A DNA stretch of 64,000 nt. It comes from Tausonia pullulans (lineage: Eukaryota; Basidiomycota; Tremellomycetes; Cystofilobasidiales; Mrakiaceae). Below, piece by piece: positions 27,187 through 37,895 of the stretch. The position numbers and the translations under genes were made by a program. The stretch spans positions 136,501-200,500 of the forward strand of contig OX637636.1 in NCBI GenBank assembly GCA_951802195.1, written 5' to 3'. Every line of letters begins with the position of its first letter. Position 1 is the first letter of the stretch. The notes beneath the pieces are model-generated. The model had not been told where the DNA came from. It saw nothing but the letters and a program-made list of their open reading frames with translations, and searched no databases.

Positions 27187-28352
27187 AAATTGCATATGCC
27201 TTTGTTGCTGTAGCTGTCATTGTGAGCTTGTAATGGTCCCTAGAAGGGCTTCAGTGGGTCGAGGGGCTCACTTAGAATCTGCCCTGCTAGACAAATGCGG
27301 GTAGATCAAAGCAACATTTATGTTAGCTATTCTGGCCCGTCCATGCACGCAAACGAATTGCGCGGGTAGGAACCTGATGGAAGGGTTTGAAATTAAGAAA
27401 GGGTAGAGGGAAATTCTATGGACCAAAGATGCAGCAGCCGATGGGGAGGGTTGGCCCGAGCGAGAGGGCACGAGGGCGGTGATCAAAGCTCGATGCCTCT
27501 TGTCGACATCTCTCCATCCTTTCGTTGACCTTCGCATCTACTACAGCAGCCAGCTCATGCCGTTGACCGTGCTTGCCCTTCCCATCGAGCTCAACAACCA
27601 CGTCCTCCACCTTGCACTTCAAGCCGACGATGGCTTCGCGACACGCCACGCGACACTTTCCTCTTCCGCCAGCAACCTCGCGCTGTTTCCGGTCTGGTAT
27701 GCCATCCGGGACTGATTTCGGCCATCATTCTGTCCATCGCTCATGTTGTTGCGCCCAGAGGACTGGTGGCACATCTTGTCTTCGCGGACTGGGGTGCTCG
27801 CTGACACCCCTTCGGGCGCTACACGTCGCAGGTGGCTCATGCCCTCTGCCTCGGCCCTCGCACGGCCACAGGATCCACTGTGGACGCGGAAGGGGTCAAG
27901 CATTTGACGAGATATTCCCAGGCCCTTGGTAACGGAAATTCGCAGGACATTAGCAACCTCGCTTGATACGGCAGATTCCGGTTTCGACCGCCTTACCTTA
28001 CCTACACTTGAGCATCTCTGCTTCCTCAAGTCCCCCCAGTTCCGATCGACCATTCGCCACTTGGAGGCTTTGCATCCCTGATCAAGATAAGAATGTTATC
28101 CCCCGAAGCTTGAGGCGCGGTGGGAAATATGTGGAAGGAGATCAAGTGCGTGTCTGTCGATCAATCTTACAGATCGGCAGCCGATTCCAAGTCGTGAAGT
28201 CTCCTTCTAGCCCGGGTATGGCATTCCTATAATGAACATGCTCTGAAGCTCAAACATTTTCAAGCCTCGAGGGACGTCTGTCACCGCTCCAAGAAGATCC
28301 GATCAACCTTCACCACTAACACAACCGCTCCAGAGGAACAAAATATTTCACC
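27187..28352. other. Region of weak coding signal
   Basis: About 1.2 kb. Two - strand frames look partly coding: 28053-27619 (starts MVDRNWGDLRK, 144 aa) and one around 27645-27416 (EDVVVELDGKGKHGQ). No splice pair joining them with confidence was found and no family was recognised. They may be remnants of a lost gene. Confidence 0.3.
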
Positions 28353-28673
28353 TCACTTCCTCCTGGCATCCACCCCGTTCAACCTCGTCAGCTTCGTTAT
28401 TGTGTTCCAGCATCTTTCGATAGCCCTGCAGCGGTTCTCCCATGCTCGCTCGACGTCAGCATTTGCATCCAACTCGTTGGCTACCCGGACAATCACTGCG
28501 AGACTATTGGCGAAGATGCAGTGCTCGGCAAACCGCCCCGGAAGTGCTTGGGCCGAAAATGAAGAACCGAATGCTGTAATCGACCACTCGACGTGACCAC
28601 ACCTCCACTCTTCGACGGCCTCCTCTTTCTCTTCTTCGCTGACTCCTCGGTCTTGACCTGTGGGGTGTTGCAT
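28353..28673 (-). CDS. Small hypothetical protein (106 aa)
   Basis: Single open frame from a true ATG at 28673. The sequence is balanced in composition, unlike the spurious frames nearby, with a plausible helical pattern (RFAEHCIFANSLAVIVRVAN, ERAWENRCRAIERCWN) and a basic end. No family recognised. It could also be the last exon of a longer - strand gene. Confidence 0.35.
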   Translation of the reverse strand: MQHPTGQDRGVSEEEKEEAVEEWRCGHVEWSITAFGSSFSAQALPGRFAEHCIFANSLAVIVRVANELDANADVERAWENRCRAIERCWNTITKLTRLNGVDARRK

Positions 28674-29006
28674 TGTGGCTTTCTTCCCGTTCTGCAGGCA
28701 CACGCCCGGCAACCTCTGCCTTCTCTCGGTGCCTCAAGTAGGGCAGCCTTTCACTAGCTTTTATCTGTATTCGTTCCCGTCTCCTGCCTCATTCTCTTGT
28801 GCCATATAATATCTCAATCTTTCACTGAGTGGAGAGCAGCTGTTATGCAAGCGGCTACCCAAGCGCAGTCCGTGAGCCTCAGCGACCCTCGCGGAAGTCG
28901 AGCCAGCGGGTAACGCCGCATCGACCTGTATGTCTATTCAACAGCACCCAATCCTCCTCATCTCCAACACCCTCCTTCCTCATCCACTTGAACACCTCCT
29001 CGTCAT
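28674..29006. promoter_or_regulatory. 5' region of the RWD-domain gene
   Basis: 333 bp, relatively AT-rich around 28740-28840 (ccatataatatctc near 28800-28815 is TATA-like), then a pyrimidine-rich leader before the ATG at 29007. Confidence 0.35.
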
Positions 29007-30179
29007 ATGAGCCGGATTCTTCCTGTTGAGGTCCTCGCTGACCAGCTCTCGACGTTCCTTTCGCTCTCGGTTGCGTTCCCACCTGAGGACCACGTCGCGA
29101 CGGTAGTCTCTCCTTCGTCCGCCTCGGCTGCAGACGTTCTCCAGCGGACCATCGACTTCGGCGAACCATTGCCCCCAGACTGGGACAAGGGAGAGGGGGC
29201 ACCCTTACTCGAGATGAGGCTCAAGATCGGCCTTGTGGGCGACAAATCGTCATCGCTGTCGTCGTCATCGTGCCAGATCGTCGTTGAGGTTACGCTTCCT
29301 CTCGTCGCGTCTTCACCCTCAACGCCCAATTCGAGCACCAAGATCGACGACGTAGCTCCGCCTTCTCCACAGCCCCTCGCACTTAATCTCCTCCGCCCAG
29401 CGTGGATCACCGACGACGCTGCCTTCGCACGCCTCGTGGCGTCCCTTCCACCGCCCTCGCGACTCGGCGCCTTCGATTCCGTCTCTGATCTCGTCGAGCA
29501 CCTCCAGTCTATCGGGCCCGATTTCATACCGGACGTCGCTCGGACAACCCATAAGGAGGAGGAAAAGGGAGAGGACGCGACTGCCGCCACCATGCTGCCT
29601 GCTGTTGTGCCTCCGGTGGGTCAGGTCGTCCTCGCTGTCTCCAAAATGCATCGTGCGTGGGACATCGTTCTCGCTTGCTCCTTCGCCGCTTGCTGACCTC
29701 AACTCACCACACAATCAGACATTGTCAATCTGCCCAAATTGCGTCGGCTGAAAGCAGCTGCGGTAGCGCACGGCGCGTCGGGGTTCTTCAAGGCTGGGCA
29801 TCCTGGCATCCTCTTCTACGAGATCGAGGAGCAAGCTCTTCCAGACTTTCTTACGTCGATCAAGGTAGGACTCTTTCTTCGGCTCGTATGTCGATTCTAG
29901 GTCTGACTTTGGTCCGGCCGCCGATTCCAGGCCCTCAAATACCTCGAGTTCCATCACCTTGCCTCCACCCCACTCCAACTTCCGCCATCCTCTTTATCAT
30001 CATCGTCGTCCGCCGCCAGCAAGAAGAGTGTACCAGCTCCACAGCCAAGACGGCTCATCGAGGACTCGGACCGCGCGGGCTTGCGTGAAGTCGAACAGAT
30101 CAAGCAGCTCGTCGAGGAGGCGGACCGCGTCGGAAGGAGAACGTGGTTTAGGGATGTGCTGGGGCTTGCTGGAAGTTAA
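29007..30179 (+). CDS. RWD domain / DUF1115 protein (RWDD2-like)
   Basis: Three exons, 29007-29652, 29719-29864, 29931-30179 (346 aa), with introns of 66 nt each. The N-terminus (EVLADQLSTFLSLSVAFPPE, then LEMRLKIGL and IVVEVTLPL) matches an RWD fold, with the usual long variable loops. The C-terminal part (HHIVNLPKLRRLKAAAVAHG, ASGFFKAGHPGILFYE, then LKYLEFHHL) matches DUF1115, which pairs with RWD in the RWDD2/small GTPase-like group. The molecular role of this family is poorly known. The 3' end is convergent with the acidic - strand gene, 269 bp apart. Confidence 0.75.
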
Positions 30180-30448
30180 TTATGGGGTCTGTTCGAGAGG
30201 TAGGAGGAGTTGGACTCTTGCAAGGAGTCCCATGTCTTCTACGAAGGTTGAAGGGGCTACGGACCCTCGACTCGCTCGAATTGCCTACGCGCCTCGTTGT
30301 CGCTCGCTTGTTTCAAACAACAAACTCCGGCGAGCATCAACAGTCTGGACAAGGATATCACAGAAGAGGAGAGAAGTCTAGAAGTCATTTGTCAGGATGA
30401 GACATGCCGCGCTCACCACATCCAAGTACGCGCCGCCAGCCATCTAGA

Positions 30449-31632
30449 TCATGGGTGGCCTCTCAGCATGAGCCTCGTGAGCCGTCGGAGTTCCTTCTCC
30501 CTCTCCTCTCGACTCAACTCCTTCTCCACAGCCTTCGCCTTCTTCACCTTGCCCTCCTCCCCGTCCTCTTCTTCCGCCTTCCTCTTCTTCAACCTCTTCG
30601 CCTCCTTCCGTTGTGCTTTTTCCTCATCGTCCGGCTCACTCCCAAAAATCCCCTCGTCGTCATCGTCGTCGTCGTCGTCGTCGTCACTCTCGCTGCTCTC
30701 CTCCACCACCTCCGCCTTCTTCTCAGCCGCACCCTCCCCCTCTTCATCATCTGCAACAAGCCCGACCCTCCCGCGCCAATCATGCCGCGCCTCGAGGAGC
30801 TCGCATGCCCGAAGCGCACGCTGACGACGCGTTTCGTGGTCCAAATTCGTGCCTTCGGCTGGGGGTGCTGGTGGCGGGGGTAGTGCCATGCGATCCTGGA
30901 GTAACAGACCAAGGTGGTCGAGGTCAGTCGGTATAGGATGATGGCGGGAGCTAGCCGGTGAGATAGAATGGGAGAGAAGATGAGACACGATCAGGCAAGA
31001 AGATATGCTGTTCTCGATTTGAGAGAGAAAGAAGAGGGGAGATGGGCGAGTCGAACAGGGAAAGAGCGGCTCAACCTGGACGCATGGATCGAGGGACGAC
31101 AACAGACGCCTTTGGTCGTTCGGTCCTTCGTCTTCGTTGCCGAGGCTTCAAAGCGCTAGAGGGCCTAGCGTTGGCGTGCCTCAGTAGACAAGAGGAATAA
31201 ATCCTCTCCGTCGCCTTGGGCATGAGAAAGGAAAGAGACACTCCCACTCACCAAGCTCAGCAGAGCCCTCATCCATTCCCCCGCCGGTCCTGCTCCGGCC
31301 CCTCCAGCAGCATCATCCCCTCCGATCGCCACAGCCGGATGGACCAAGAATCCTTCTAGAAATCTACCAGCATCGCCACCTGCGCCGGCTGACAGATGAT
31401 GCTCGACGAGCGCGAGCGCCGTCGCGACCTGGCGGTACTTGGCGAGAAGGGTCTCGAGCGAGGGGAGCGCCTCGGGGAAAGGAACCGCCGGTGGATGAAG
31501 GGAGGCGAGGAGCTCTTCGAGGAGGACTAGGACGTCGCCTGTGGTGGAGCGAAGAGTGGTGAGGACTTCGAGGGGAGGAAGGTGGAGGGTCGCGGGGAGG
31601 GAGTGCGTTGGTGGGGAGGGGATTGAGGTCAT
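30449..31632 (-). CDS. Acidic/Lys-rich nuclear-type protein, possibly Mediator subunit 8
   Basis: Two exons, 31632-31252 and 30895-30449 (275 aa), joined in phase by a 356-nt intron (gtgagt ... gttactccag). The N-terminal half is helical: LEVLTTLRSTTGDVLVLLEE, ETLLAKYRQVATALALVEHH, LEGFLVHPAVAI, WMRALLSL. This spacing of helices followed by a short VHP motif resembles Med8 of the Mediator head module, but the match is weak and made from memory. The C-terminal half has a run of Asp (ten consecutive), GIFGSEPDDEE, then Lys/Glu repeats and a nuclear-localisation-like KRLKKRK. The intron is unusually long for this window, so a missing middle exon is possible. Divergent from the TMEM256 gene. Confidence 0.5.
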
Positions 31633-31848
31633 GGCGGGCGTGCAGCCGTTGCTGTGGATACCGACTGGACCAGGAAGGAGGTCTGGAGGACTGTGGGTTG
31701 AAGGTGTCTTTGTCGTGGATGATCGTCGTCGGAAGGGATGACAGCCTCTTGTCGCTCGTCAACGTCTTCGCTCGAGTCCGAGGCCTCCCTCGCTCAGTCG
31801 ATTTCCCTTCTAACCATCATCTTTCCTGTCTTCACTCGACTCTTTACT

Positions 31849-32602
31849 ATGGTCCGCCCTTTGCCTCCTGTCTTTCCCCAAGTCCCATCGTGCCCTTTCT
31901 TTCATCATCTTCGCCTGACCACCGCCCTAGTCCGCCTCCTCCTCTACATGAAAGTAGATCATCGACCCCTCAACTCTCTGGCGCACCGGCGCCCTCATCG
32001 CCGGCACGGGCATCATCTGTGGAGCTTTTGGCGCCCACGGACTTAAGAAACACGTGCCCACTATCACACCGGAGCTCCTCAAGTCGTGGGAGACCGCGTC
32101 GTCGTACGCGTTCGTTAACGGCGTCGCCCTTTTGGGAGTCTCCCTTCACCCGCGGTTCGGAAGGTCCAAATGGGCGGGACCCCTCATCGCTAGCGGCGTC
32201 TTGCTCTTCTCGGGATCCATCTGGGGGCTTGTCCTTGATCGGGAGAAGTGGGTGCATTTTCCTGGTTGAGACACCGCGGGGACGAGCCGGGGACGTGTGC
32301 GGACGGAGAGTCGACGCGCCGCCTTCGGCCTGTGTCGCCTGTCCCACGCCGACCCTTGCTGACTTTGACCTTCTACTTCCTGCAGGAAGTTCCGCTTCCT
32401 CGGACCCATTACGCCCCTCGGTGGACTCCTTATGATCGCTGGGTGAGTGAAGAAGGAGGGAGGGAGGCTCGTCGACTCTGTCGACGCCGTCGAGCCGCGG
32501 CGCAATCTTATCTCGCTGACTCTTCCCTCTGCTCATCTCGCCTCGGTCACCTTCCCCGACCTTCGGCCGAAAATCAAAAGTTACGCCGTCCTGGTGTTCT
32601 GA
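31849..32602 (+). CDS. TMEM256/DUF423 family small membrane protein
   Basis: Four exons: 31849-31851 (just the ATG), 31958-32247, 32386-32442, 32581-32602 (123 aa, close to the family's ~110-120). The family signature is plain: ICGAFGAHGLKKH, ETASSYAFVNGVALLGVS, GPLIASGVLLFSGSIWGLVL, FLGPITPLGGLLMIAG, forming four membrane helices. The function of DUF423 proteins is unknown; the family occurs in bacteria, mitochondria-associated proteomes and eukaryotic membranes. Exon 1 as a lone start codon is chosen because the 106-nt intron after it (gtccgc ... aaagtag) is in phase and no other in-frame ATG precedes the signature. The last exon, through acceptor tcaaaag, adds YAVLVF and the stop. Confidence 0.8.
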
Positions 32603-32888
32603 GCGCGTGGGGTCGAAGAAGGAGTGCCCTATGGTTTCTTAGCTTGCTTGCGATCAGAGATGAAGTGGTGGAAGGAGAGTCGAGCCACCTGAGCTCTGTT
32701 CATAGCGATTCCAAAGAAAATGTAAGAGAAAAACGATCTCTCGTTGCGACATGCAACGGAAGAGAGGACGAGAGCTGAGATGATGGGAGAAATGTAACGA
32801 GAAAGAGAGAGAAAGCAAGCGACGGAGAAAAGGCTGTGGAGAAGAAAGAGGAGCCGGTCCCAGTTCATTCTTTGCACACGCACTGCAT

Positions 32889-35285
32889 CTAGCAGTTGGT
32901 GCAGGTGGTGCCCTCGACGTTCTGGCTAAAGGTGTGAGGAGGTGGCGGAGGGGTGGGTAAGGGGGGGGGGGGGAGGGGGGGGGGGGGGGTGATGAGAGGA
33001 GAGAAAGAGGGAAGGAAGGTAAGAAACGGCGCGGATGCAGGGGTCAGCTTAGATTCCACAGTCCAAACACGCGCAGAAGATCGTTGTTCAAGTGACAACT
33101 TACGAGAATTCCCCAAGATAGTTTCCTGGGGTGGAGTACTGATGAGATTCATGACGTTCATGTGAGAAGAAGAAGCAGTCAGTCTTTGTATCGTCTTATT
33201 CGCGCCCCACCGCAGAAAGGAGCTGCACACCTCGCAGACTAGATGAGCACAAGCGAAAAGTCAGTTCACTCGCCCTCTCTCGTCTTCTTCCAGTGCGAAA
33301 GGGATAGGACGCACCATAAAACTGGGCGGCGCCCGAGCCAGGTCCAAAGGCGTTCAGGTCATTGCACGTGGCGACAGCGCAGCCGAGCTTGGAGGTAGAC
33401 TTCCAGACGACCTGAGATGCATTGGCCTAGGTCAGATACCTGCCATATAACGAAGGGAAAAGAGGAAGAGGGGTGGTTGTTGTAGGTGTGTGCTAACCTG
33501 GGTGAAGTGTGAGTAGTTGGGGACGGCCTTGTTGTAATCCGGAGCCTCATCGGTCCAGGCTTTCAGGGGGAGAGCGAGGGGAAAGGAGCGTCAGACCGCG
33601 TACACACCGCACCAAGGAAACGGAGCGGGTTTATCTCACCCTTGATGGCAGACTCAATGGTATAGGCACCAGTTCCAGTAGCAAGGTCTTCGAAGGGAAG
33701 AAAAAAGATAGTGAGATCAGTGACGCTGACCAAAGTCTTTACCCCTCCCCCCTTGCCACGGCCACTACTCACTCTCTCCGTAGTCGCCGACGGCACCCTG
33801 AGAGTGCTTCCAGTCGCAGTTGCTCGCCCACTTCTGGGCCTGGTAGAGGGAAAGGGCGAACGTCAGTGATGAGAGGTGATGGTCCGTAAACTGCATGGAC
33901 TTACTGCAGCAGCAAGAGTCTCGTCCCAGACAAGGTCCTTGGCGTTGTACTGCCGACGGAAGTTGTTGTGCGCGTCAAGGTACTTCTTCGCGTCACCCGA
34001 GACACCAGAGTCGGCAGTGGGGGCAGCAGCAGCGGAGGATGCAGCAGAGGCAACGGTGGTCGAGGCAGTCTCAACGGCGGCCTGCTGGATAACGACAGAG
34101 GTAGTGCTGGGCTCGGCGGAGGAAACAGCGACGGAGCTGGTGGGGACAGGGGCAGGAACTTCGGAGGAAGCAGCAGCGGCGCTGGTTGTCAGGGCGGCCT
34201 CGGGAGCGGCGGACGACTCCTCAACGGGGGCGGAGGAGGATTCGGCGACGGGGACGGAAGAGGATTCGGCGACGGGGGCGGAGGAGGATTCGACAACGGG
34301 GGCGGAAGACTGCGTGGTGGTTGAATTAGCTCGGTGTTCAGCGCGTGGCCGAGCCCGAGACATCGACACGGACCTCAGAAGCGGCGGACGTCTTGGGAGC
34401 TGAAGCCTCTTCAGCGACAGTGGTAGCGGGAGCCTCAGGACCCTATGGAAGTGAGTGAACAGGGGAGTCGTTAGCGGGTGAGGCGGAAAGAGAACATGAC
34501 GAAAGGAGAAAGAGTCATTAGCACGTACGGCGGTGGTGGTGGGCTCAGGTGCAGCTGCAGTTGCAGCCTCCGATGTGGCTGGCGCAGCGGCGGTCGAAGT
34601 CGCAACTACGTACGAAGTCCTGGTGACGACGACGGTCTGAGTTTCGGTGGCGGTGACCTGAGGAAGAGAAGAAAATTTACAGGTCAGACAAGAGGGCGTG
34701 GAAGGGGGATAGGACGAGAGATCTATGCACGACAGGAGTAGAGGCCGCGTCACACGAAGCAGCGGCGTCTGCGGTCGGCGCAGGGGCATCGGCAGTACTG
34801 GTGCCGTCAGACGAGCCGGAGCTAGCAGCCGTGGGCTGCTGCTCCTCCGCGACGGAAGCAGAGGCGGCGTTGTCGCCCTCGTTGGCCTCGTCGACGTCAA
34901 CCTCGTCGCACCAAGGGAGGTCGTCCTCGCTGCCGCTCTGCTCCGGCTCGGAGGAGGGTTGCTCCTCGACGGGAAGCGGGCTTGAGGTTGGGATGGGGAA
35001 GCCGCCCTCTGTGGCGTTGTTGCCGAAGGCCGTGTTGTTGCCAAAGATGGTCGCGTTCGAAGAGAAAGTCGCGATCCCGCCTCCAGTGGCGTTGAAGGCG
35101 CCTCCGGTGGCCTCAAAATCAAGGGACTCGGTGGCGTTGCTGCCGGAGGAAACAGTCCCGTTGTCGCGTCGGCCCTGCTGGACCTGACGATGGCGTTGAC
35201 TGAGCCGGGAGGGACCCTGGCGGCCGGCAAAGGCGGACGAGGTTGACACCGCGAGGAGGGCGAGGATCGGGAGGTTGGCGATCAT
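32889..35285 (-). CDS. Secreted CAP/PR-1 superfamily protein with long Ser/Ala-rich region
   Basis: Extracellular or cell-wall protein of the CAP (SCP/TAPS) family, whose yeast members (Pry) bind sterols and lipids. Eleven exons: 35285-34731, 34657-34529, 34442-34374, 34309-33905, 33839-33773, 33687-33640, 33559-33498, 33411-33315, 33238-33231, 33138-33104, 32925-32889 (503 aa). Signal peptide at residues 1-20 (ILALLAVSTSSAFA), then an Asn-Ala-Thr/Ser glycosylation-rich part, a TVVVTRTSYVV segment common in fungal wall proteins, and repeated SSAPVAESS units. The CAP domain (~365-503) has HNNFR, GDYGENLATG, HFTQVVWKST, FYVCEYSTPGN and a Cys-rich end. The Cys of FYVCE is encoded on an 8-nt exon. 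G/C homopolymers lie in the last intron at 32961-32989. Confidence 0.88.
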
Positions 35286-36208
35286 GGCAGGGGAAAAGGA
35301 CAGGGGAGGGAAGGAGACAGGAAGGAGGGGAAGGAAAACGAAAGGATGAAGGGCTAGGGCAGAGGAGGGGAACTAAAGACAAGAAGGGGATGAACGAGTG
35401 AGTGTAACAAGACGACTGGCGCCCTGGCTGGTTGGAGGATGGAAGGTGATAGATAGAAGGAAAAGAGAAACTGAGAGATGGAAGTTAAGGAAAGAGAAGA
35501 AGGGCTAAAGCGAAGGAAACGTGATCGATGTGAAAGGAGCGAGGACAGGGTTGGCCGGTTCTCTTGGCTCGCCGCACCACGCGCCCGCTCCCAGCACTCC
35601 CCTTCACAACCCTCACACGCGTCGAAACCAGCGGGGATTGAGGGTGCAACAGAGAGACGAGTGAACAAGGGGGCGGCAAAAAGCCTAGACCTCAATTTTT
35701 AGCCATGGGATGACTGTGACAGGAAGCAGGGGTTGTTAAGGGACCGTCCCTTCCCTGTTTGATGCATGCAGCCCTGTTTCGCTGGGCGATGTCGTCCTCG
35801 ATCATGCGTGGCAGCAAGGCTTGAGCGTTCATGAGTGAAGGGCACGGTCAACATGCAATTTGAGGAATGAGACCAAAAAAAAGGAATAAAGAAGAAGGAA
35901 TGATAAGAATGAGAGGAGGGAGGAAAGACAGACTGAGTAGCGCTCGCGACCAGAGCAAAGCACTACTGAAAAGAGTGGAGGGGAGAGGGTCCGCGATCGT
36001 CGTCGTTATGAGCGCGCGAGCGGTGCCACAAACTCCGTCTTCGCCCGCCGCCGCTTGGGCGACGAAGAAGAGAGAGGGGGAGAAGGAGAGACCAGATATA
36101 CAAAAGGAGAATGGTGAAAGCATGTAGGGAAAGCAAATGACGACCGCCCACGCACAGCGAGATGGGGTTCATGCGGATGCTGGGACATGCATGTGCGCGT
36201 TTACCCCT
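35286..36208. other. Intergenic region between the CAP and GH128 genes
   Basis: About 920 bp with the CAP promoter and 5' UTR next to 35286 and the GH128 3' UTR next to 36208. No gene recognised. Confidence 0.4.
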
Positions 36209-37895
36209 TTAGTGGTGCCTCGAGAGAGCAGCAAGGTAAGCCTCTCCTGAAGCGGAGAGCTTGCCGTTCTTGGTCGTAGGCCAGACGTCACCGAGTCCAT
36301 AGCCGTCAGAGTAGGCGTAGGCAGCGACGCGCGAGTCGGACTCGAAGAGGTCGACAATGTCGCTGATGTACTGGTTGATTTCACCCTGGTCGGTGCAGGG
36401 GATGAAGGACGACGAGTCATCGACGCAAGCAAACTCAGTAACCCAGAGAGGCTTGCCGTACTTGTTGTAGTCTGGAGAAGAGAGGGATGGGAAAATGATC
36501 AGATAAGAGTTGGTCGACAGGGCGCGCGCCATCTGAAGCAACACCCACAGTACTCAATGTCCTTTGTGACGCCGGCCATCGAGTTTTTGTTGATGTGCAC
36601 GTTGGTGATGTCCCACTCGCGGGAGATCTGCTGCTTGAAGGGAGTGAGCCATACCTCATCGGCCTGCTCTGTGGGGTAAAGAAGGCGGAACGCAGGTCAG
36701 AGAGGTAACGACTGGACGACACATGAGAACACAGACGTACTGCACATGGAAGGGCTGAGAAGGACCGAGCCCTTGGCTCCCCAAGGAGCAACGAGCTCGT
36801 TCCAGAGGGACGCGGCGGTGGAGATGCCAATGTCGGCCGATCCAGAACCGGCCGCGCAGTCAGGCTCCTCAAAGCCTGAAGGGGGAAGACGGTCAGAGGT
36901 TGACTTAAAACTAACAGAAAATAGAAATCATCGACACACCGATGATGTACTCAGGAGTTGAGGAGATGGCCTTGAAAGCCGTCAAGCGGGACGAGTCCGT
37001 TCCGTCGACGCTACCAGCGCCCCAAAGCATAGGCTGCAGAAACAGATTAAACCAAAGTGAGCAAGCGGAGTAGAAGAGAAGAGGGGAGGTAGGAACACTC
37101 ACGACGGCGAGGGGGTTCTTGCCGTCTCCGTGGCCCGAGGGGGAAGCCGACCAGTCGTACCACCATCCAAGCTTGGACGAGAGGAAGTCGTAAGAGTCTC
37201 CTCCCGCGATTCCAGCCTTGTTGTTGTTGGGGGTGAAGCCCGAGGCGGAGACTGATCCAGCGGTTGTGGCGGCGGAAGCGGCAGAGGACTGTAGCGAGTG
37301 CATCAGCCAAGATGATACATGGCACCCAAGCATTCGGATCTCAACTCACAGTAGTCGTGGCAGCGGCGGCGGCAGAAGACGGGGACGAGGTGGTGGCCTT
37401 AACGGCGTTGTTGACCGCGATCTCCGATGAAGTGGCGGCCTCGGAGGCAGCAGAAGTAGCTGGGGCCTCAGCAGCAACCGACGTAGAGGTAGCAGTGGGA
37501 GCAGCCGAGGCAGGAATGTCCGAGGAGCTGGTGGCAGCGGCCGACGAGATAGTGTTGGCAGTAGCAGGAGGTCCATCGATCTCTGCGGCTGCGGCAACAG
37601 ATGAGGTCGCAGCGGGCGACCCGGCGGCGGACGAGGTGCCGTTGGTGGCGGCAGCGACCGCGGCGACCGAGGCCGACTGGGAGGCACGGTGGGCCTTGCA
37701 ATGCTGGGAGCGCTTGCGCATCTTGGGCTGCTGGACGTTGTTGGGCTCGCCCTGGCGGGGGACGGCCGCGGGGCGGGCCTGCGAGTGGCGGCGACTGCGC
37801 TGCAAGGCGGCGCCGGCGGGCTGCTGGTGCGAGGCGGCGCTGGCTGCAGTCGAGGCGATGAGCGCCGAAAGGAAGAGAGGGAGGGTGGCGACCAT
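36209..37895 (-). CDS. Secreted GH128 glycoside hydrolase (beta-1,3-glucanase, Asl1-like)
   Basis: Cell-wall glucanase of family GH128 (Glyco_hydro_cc). Six exons: 37895-37350, 37288-37103, 37033-36940, 36875-36741, 36668-36549, 36471-36209 (447 aa). Signal peptide at residues 1-20 (LPLFLSALIASTAASA). Residues ~25-60 are basic. A ~120-residue Ala/Ser/Thr linker follows. The catalytic domain begins near 195: NNKAGIAGG, KLGWWYDWS, NPLAVPMLWG, YIIGFEEPDC (acid/base Glu in the position of the usual F-N-E-P-D motif, with Asn replaced by Glu), EWDITNVHINKN, KPLWVTEFACVD (nucleophile Glu in T-E-F) and YAYSDG. Asl1 of S. pombe is a wall protein of this family. The linker composition matches the neighbouring CAP protein. 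The N-to-E change beside the acid/base is worth checking. Confidence 0.9.

Noticed and set aside
30449-30895. Treating the Asp-run exon as an independent gene starting at MALPPPP
   Set aside because: A clean in-phase acceptor (gttactccag) just upstream joins it to a helical first exon with a proper ATG, so a two-exon gene is more likely, though the long intron leaves doubt.
33863-35230. 455-residue - strand open frame across the CAP gene
   Set aside because: It is mostly an out-of-frame or intron-crossing reading of the CAP gene's Ser/Ala-rich exons. The exon model with consensus splice sites gives a signal peptide and a full CAP domain instead.
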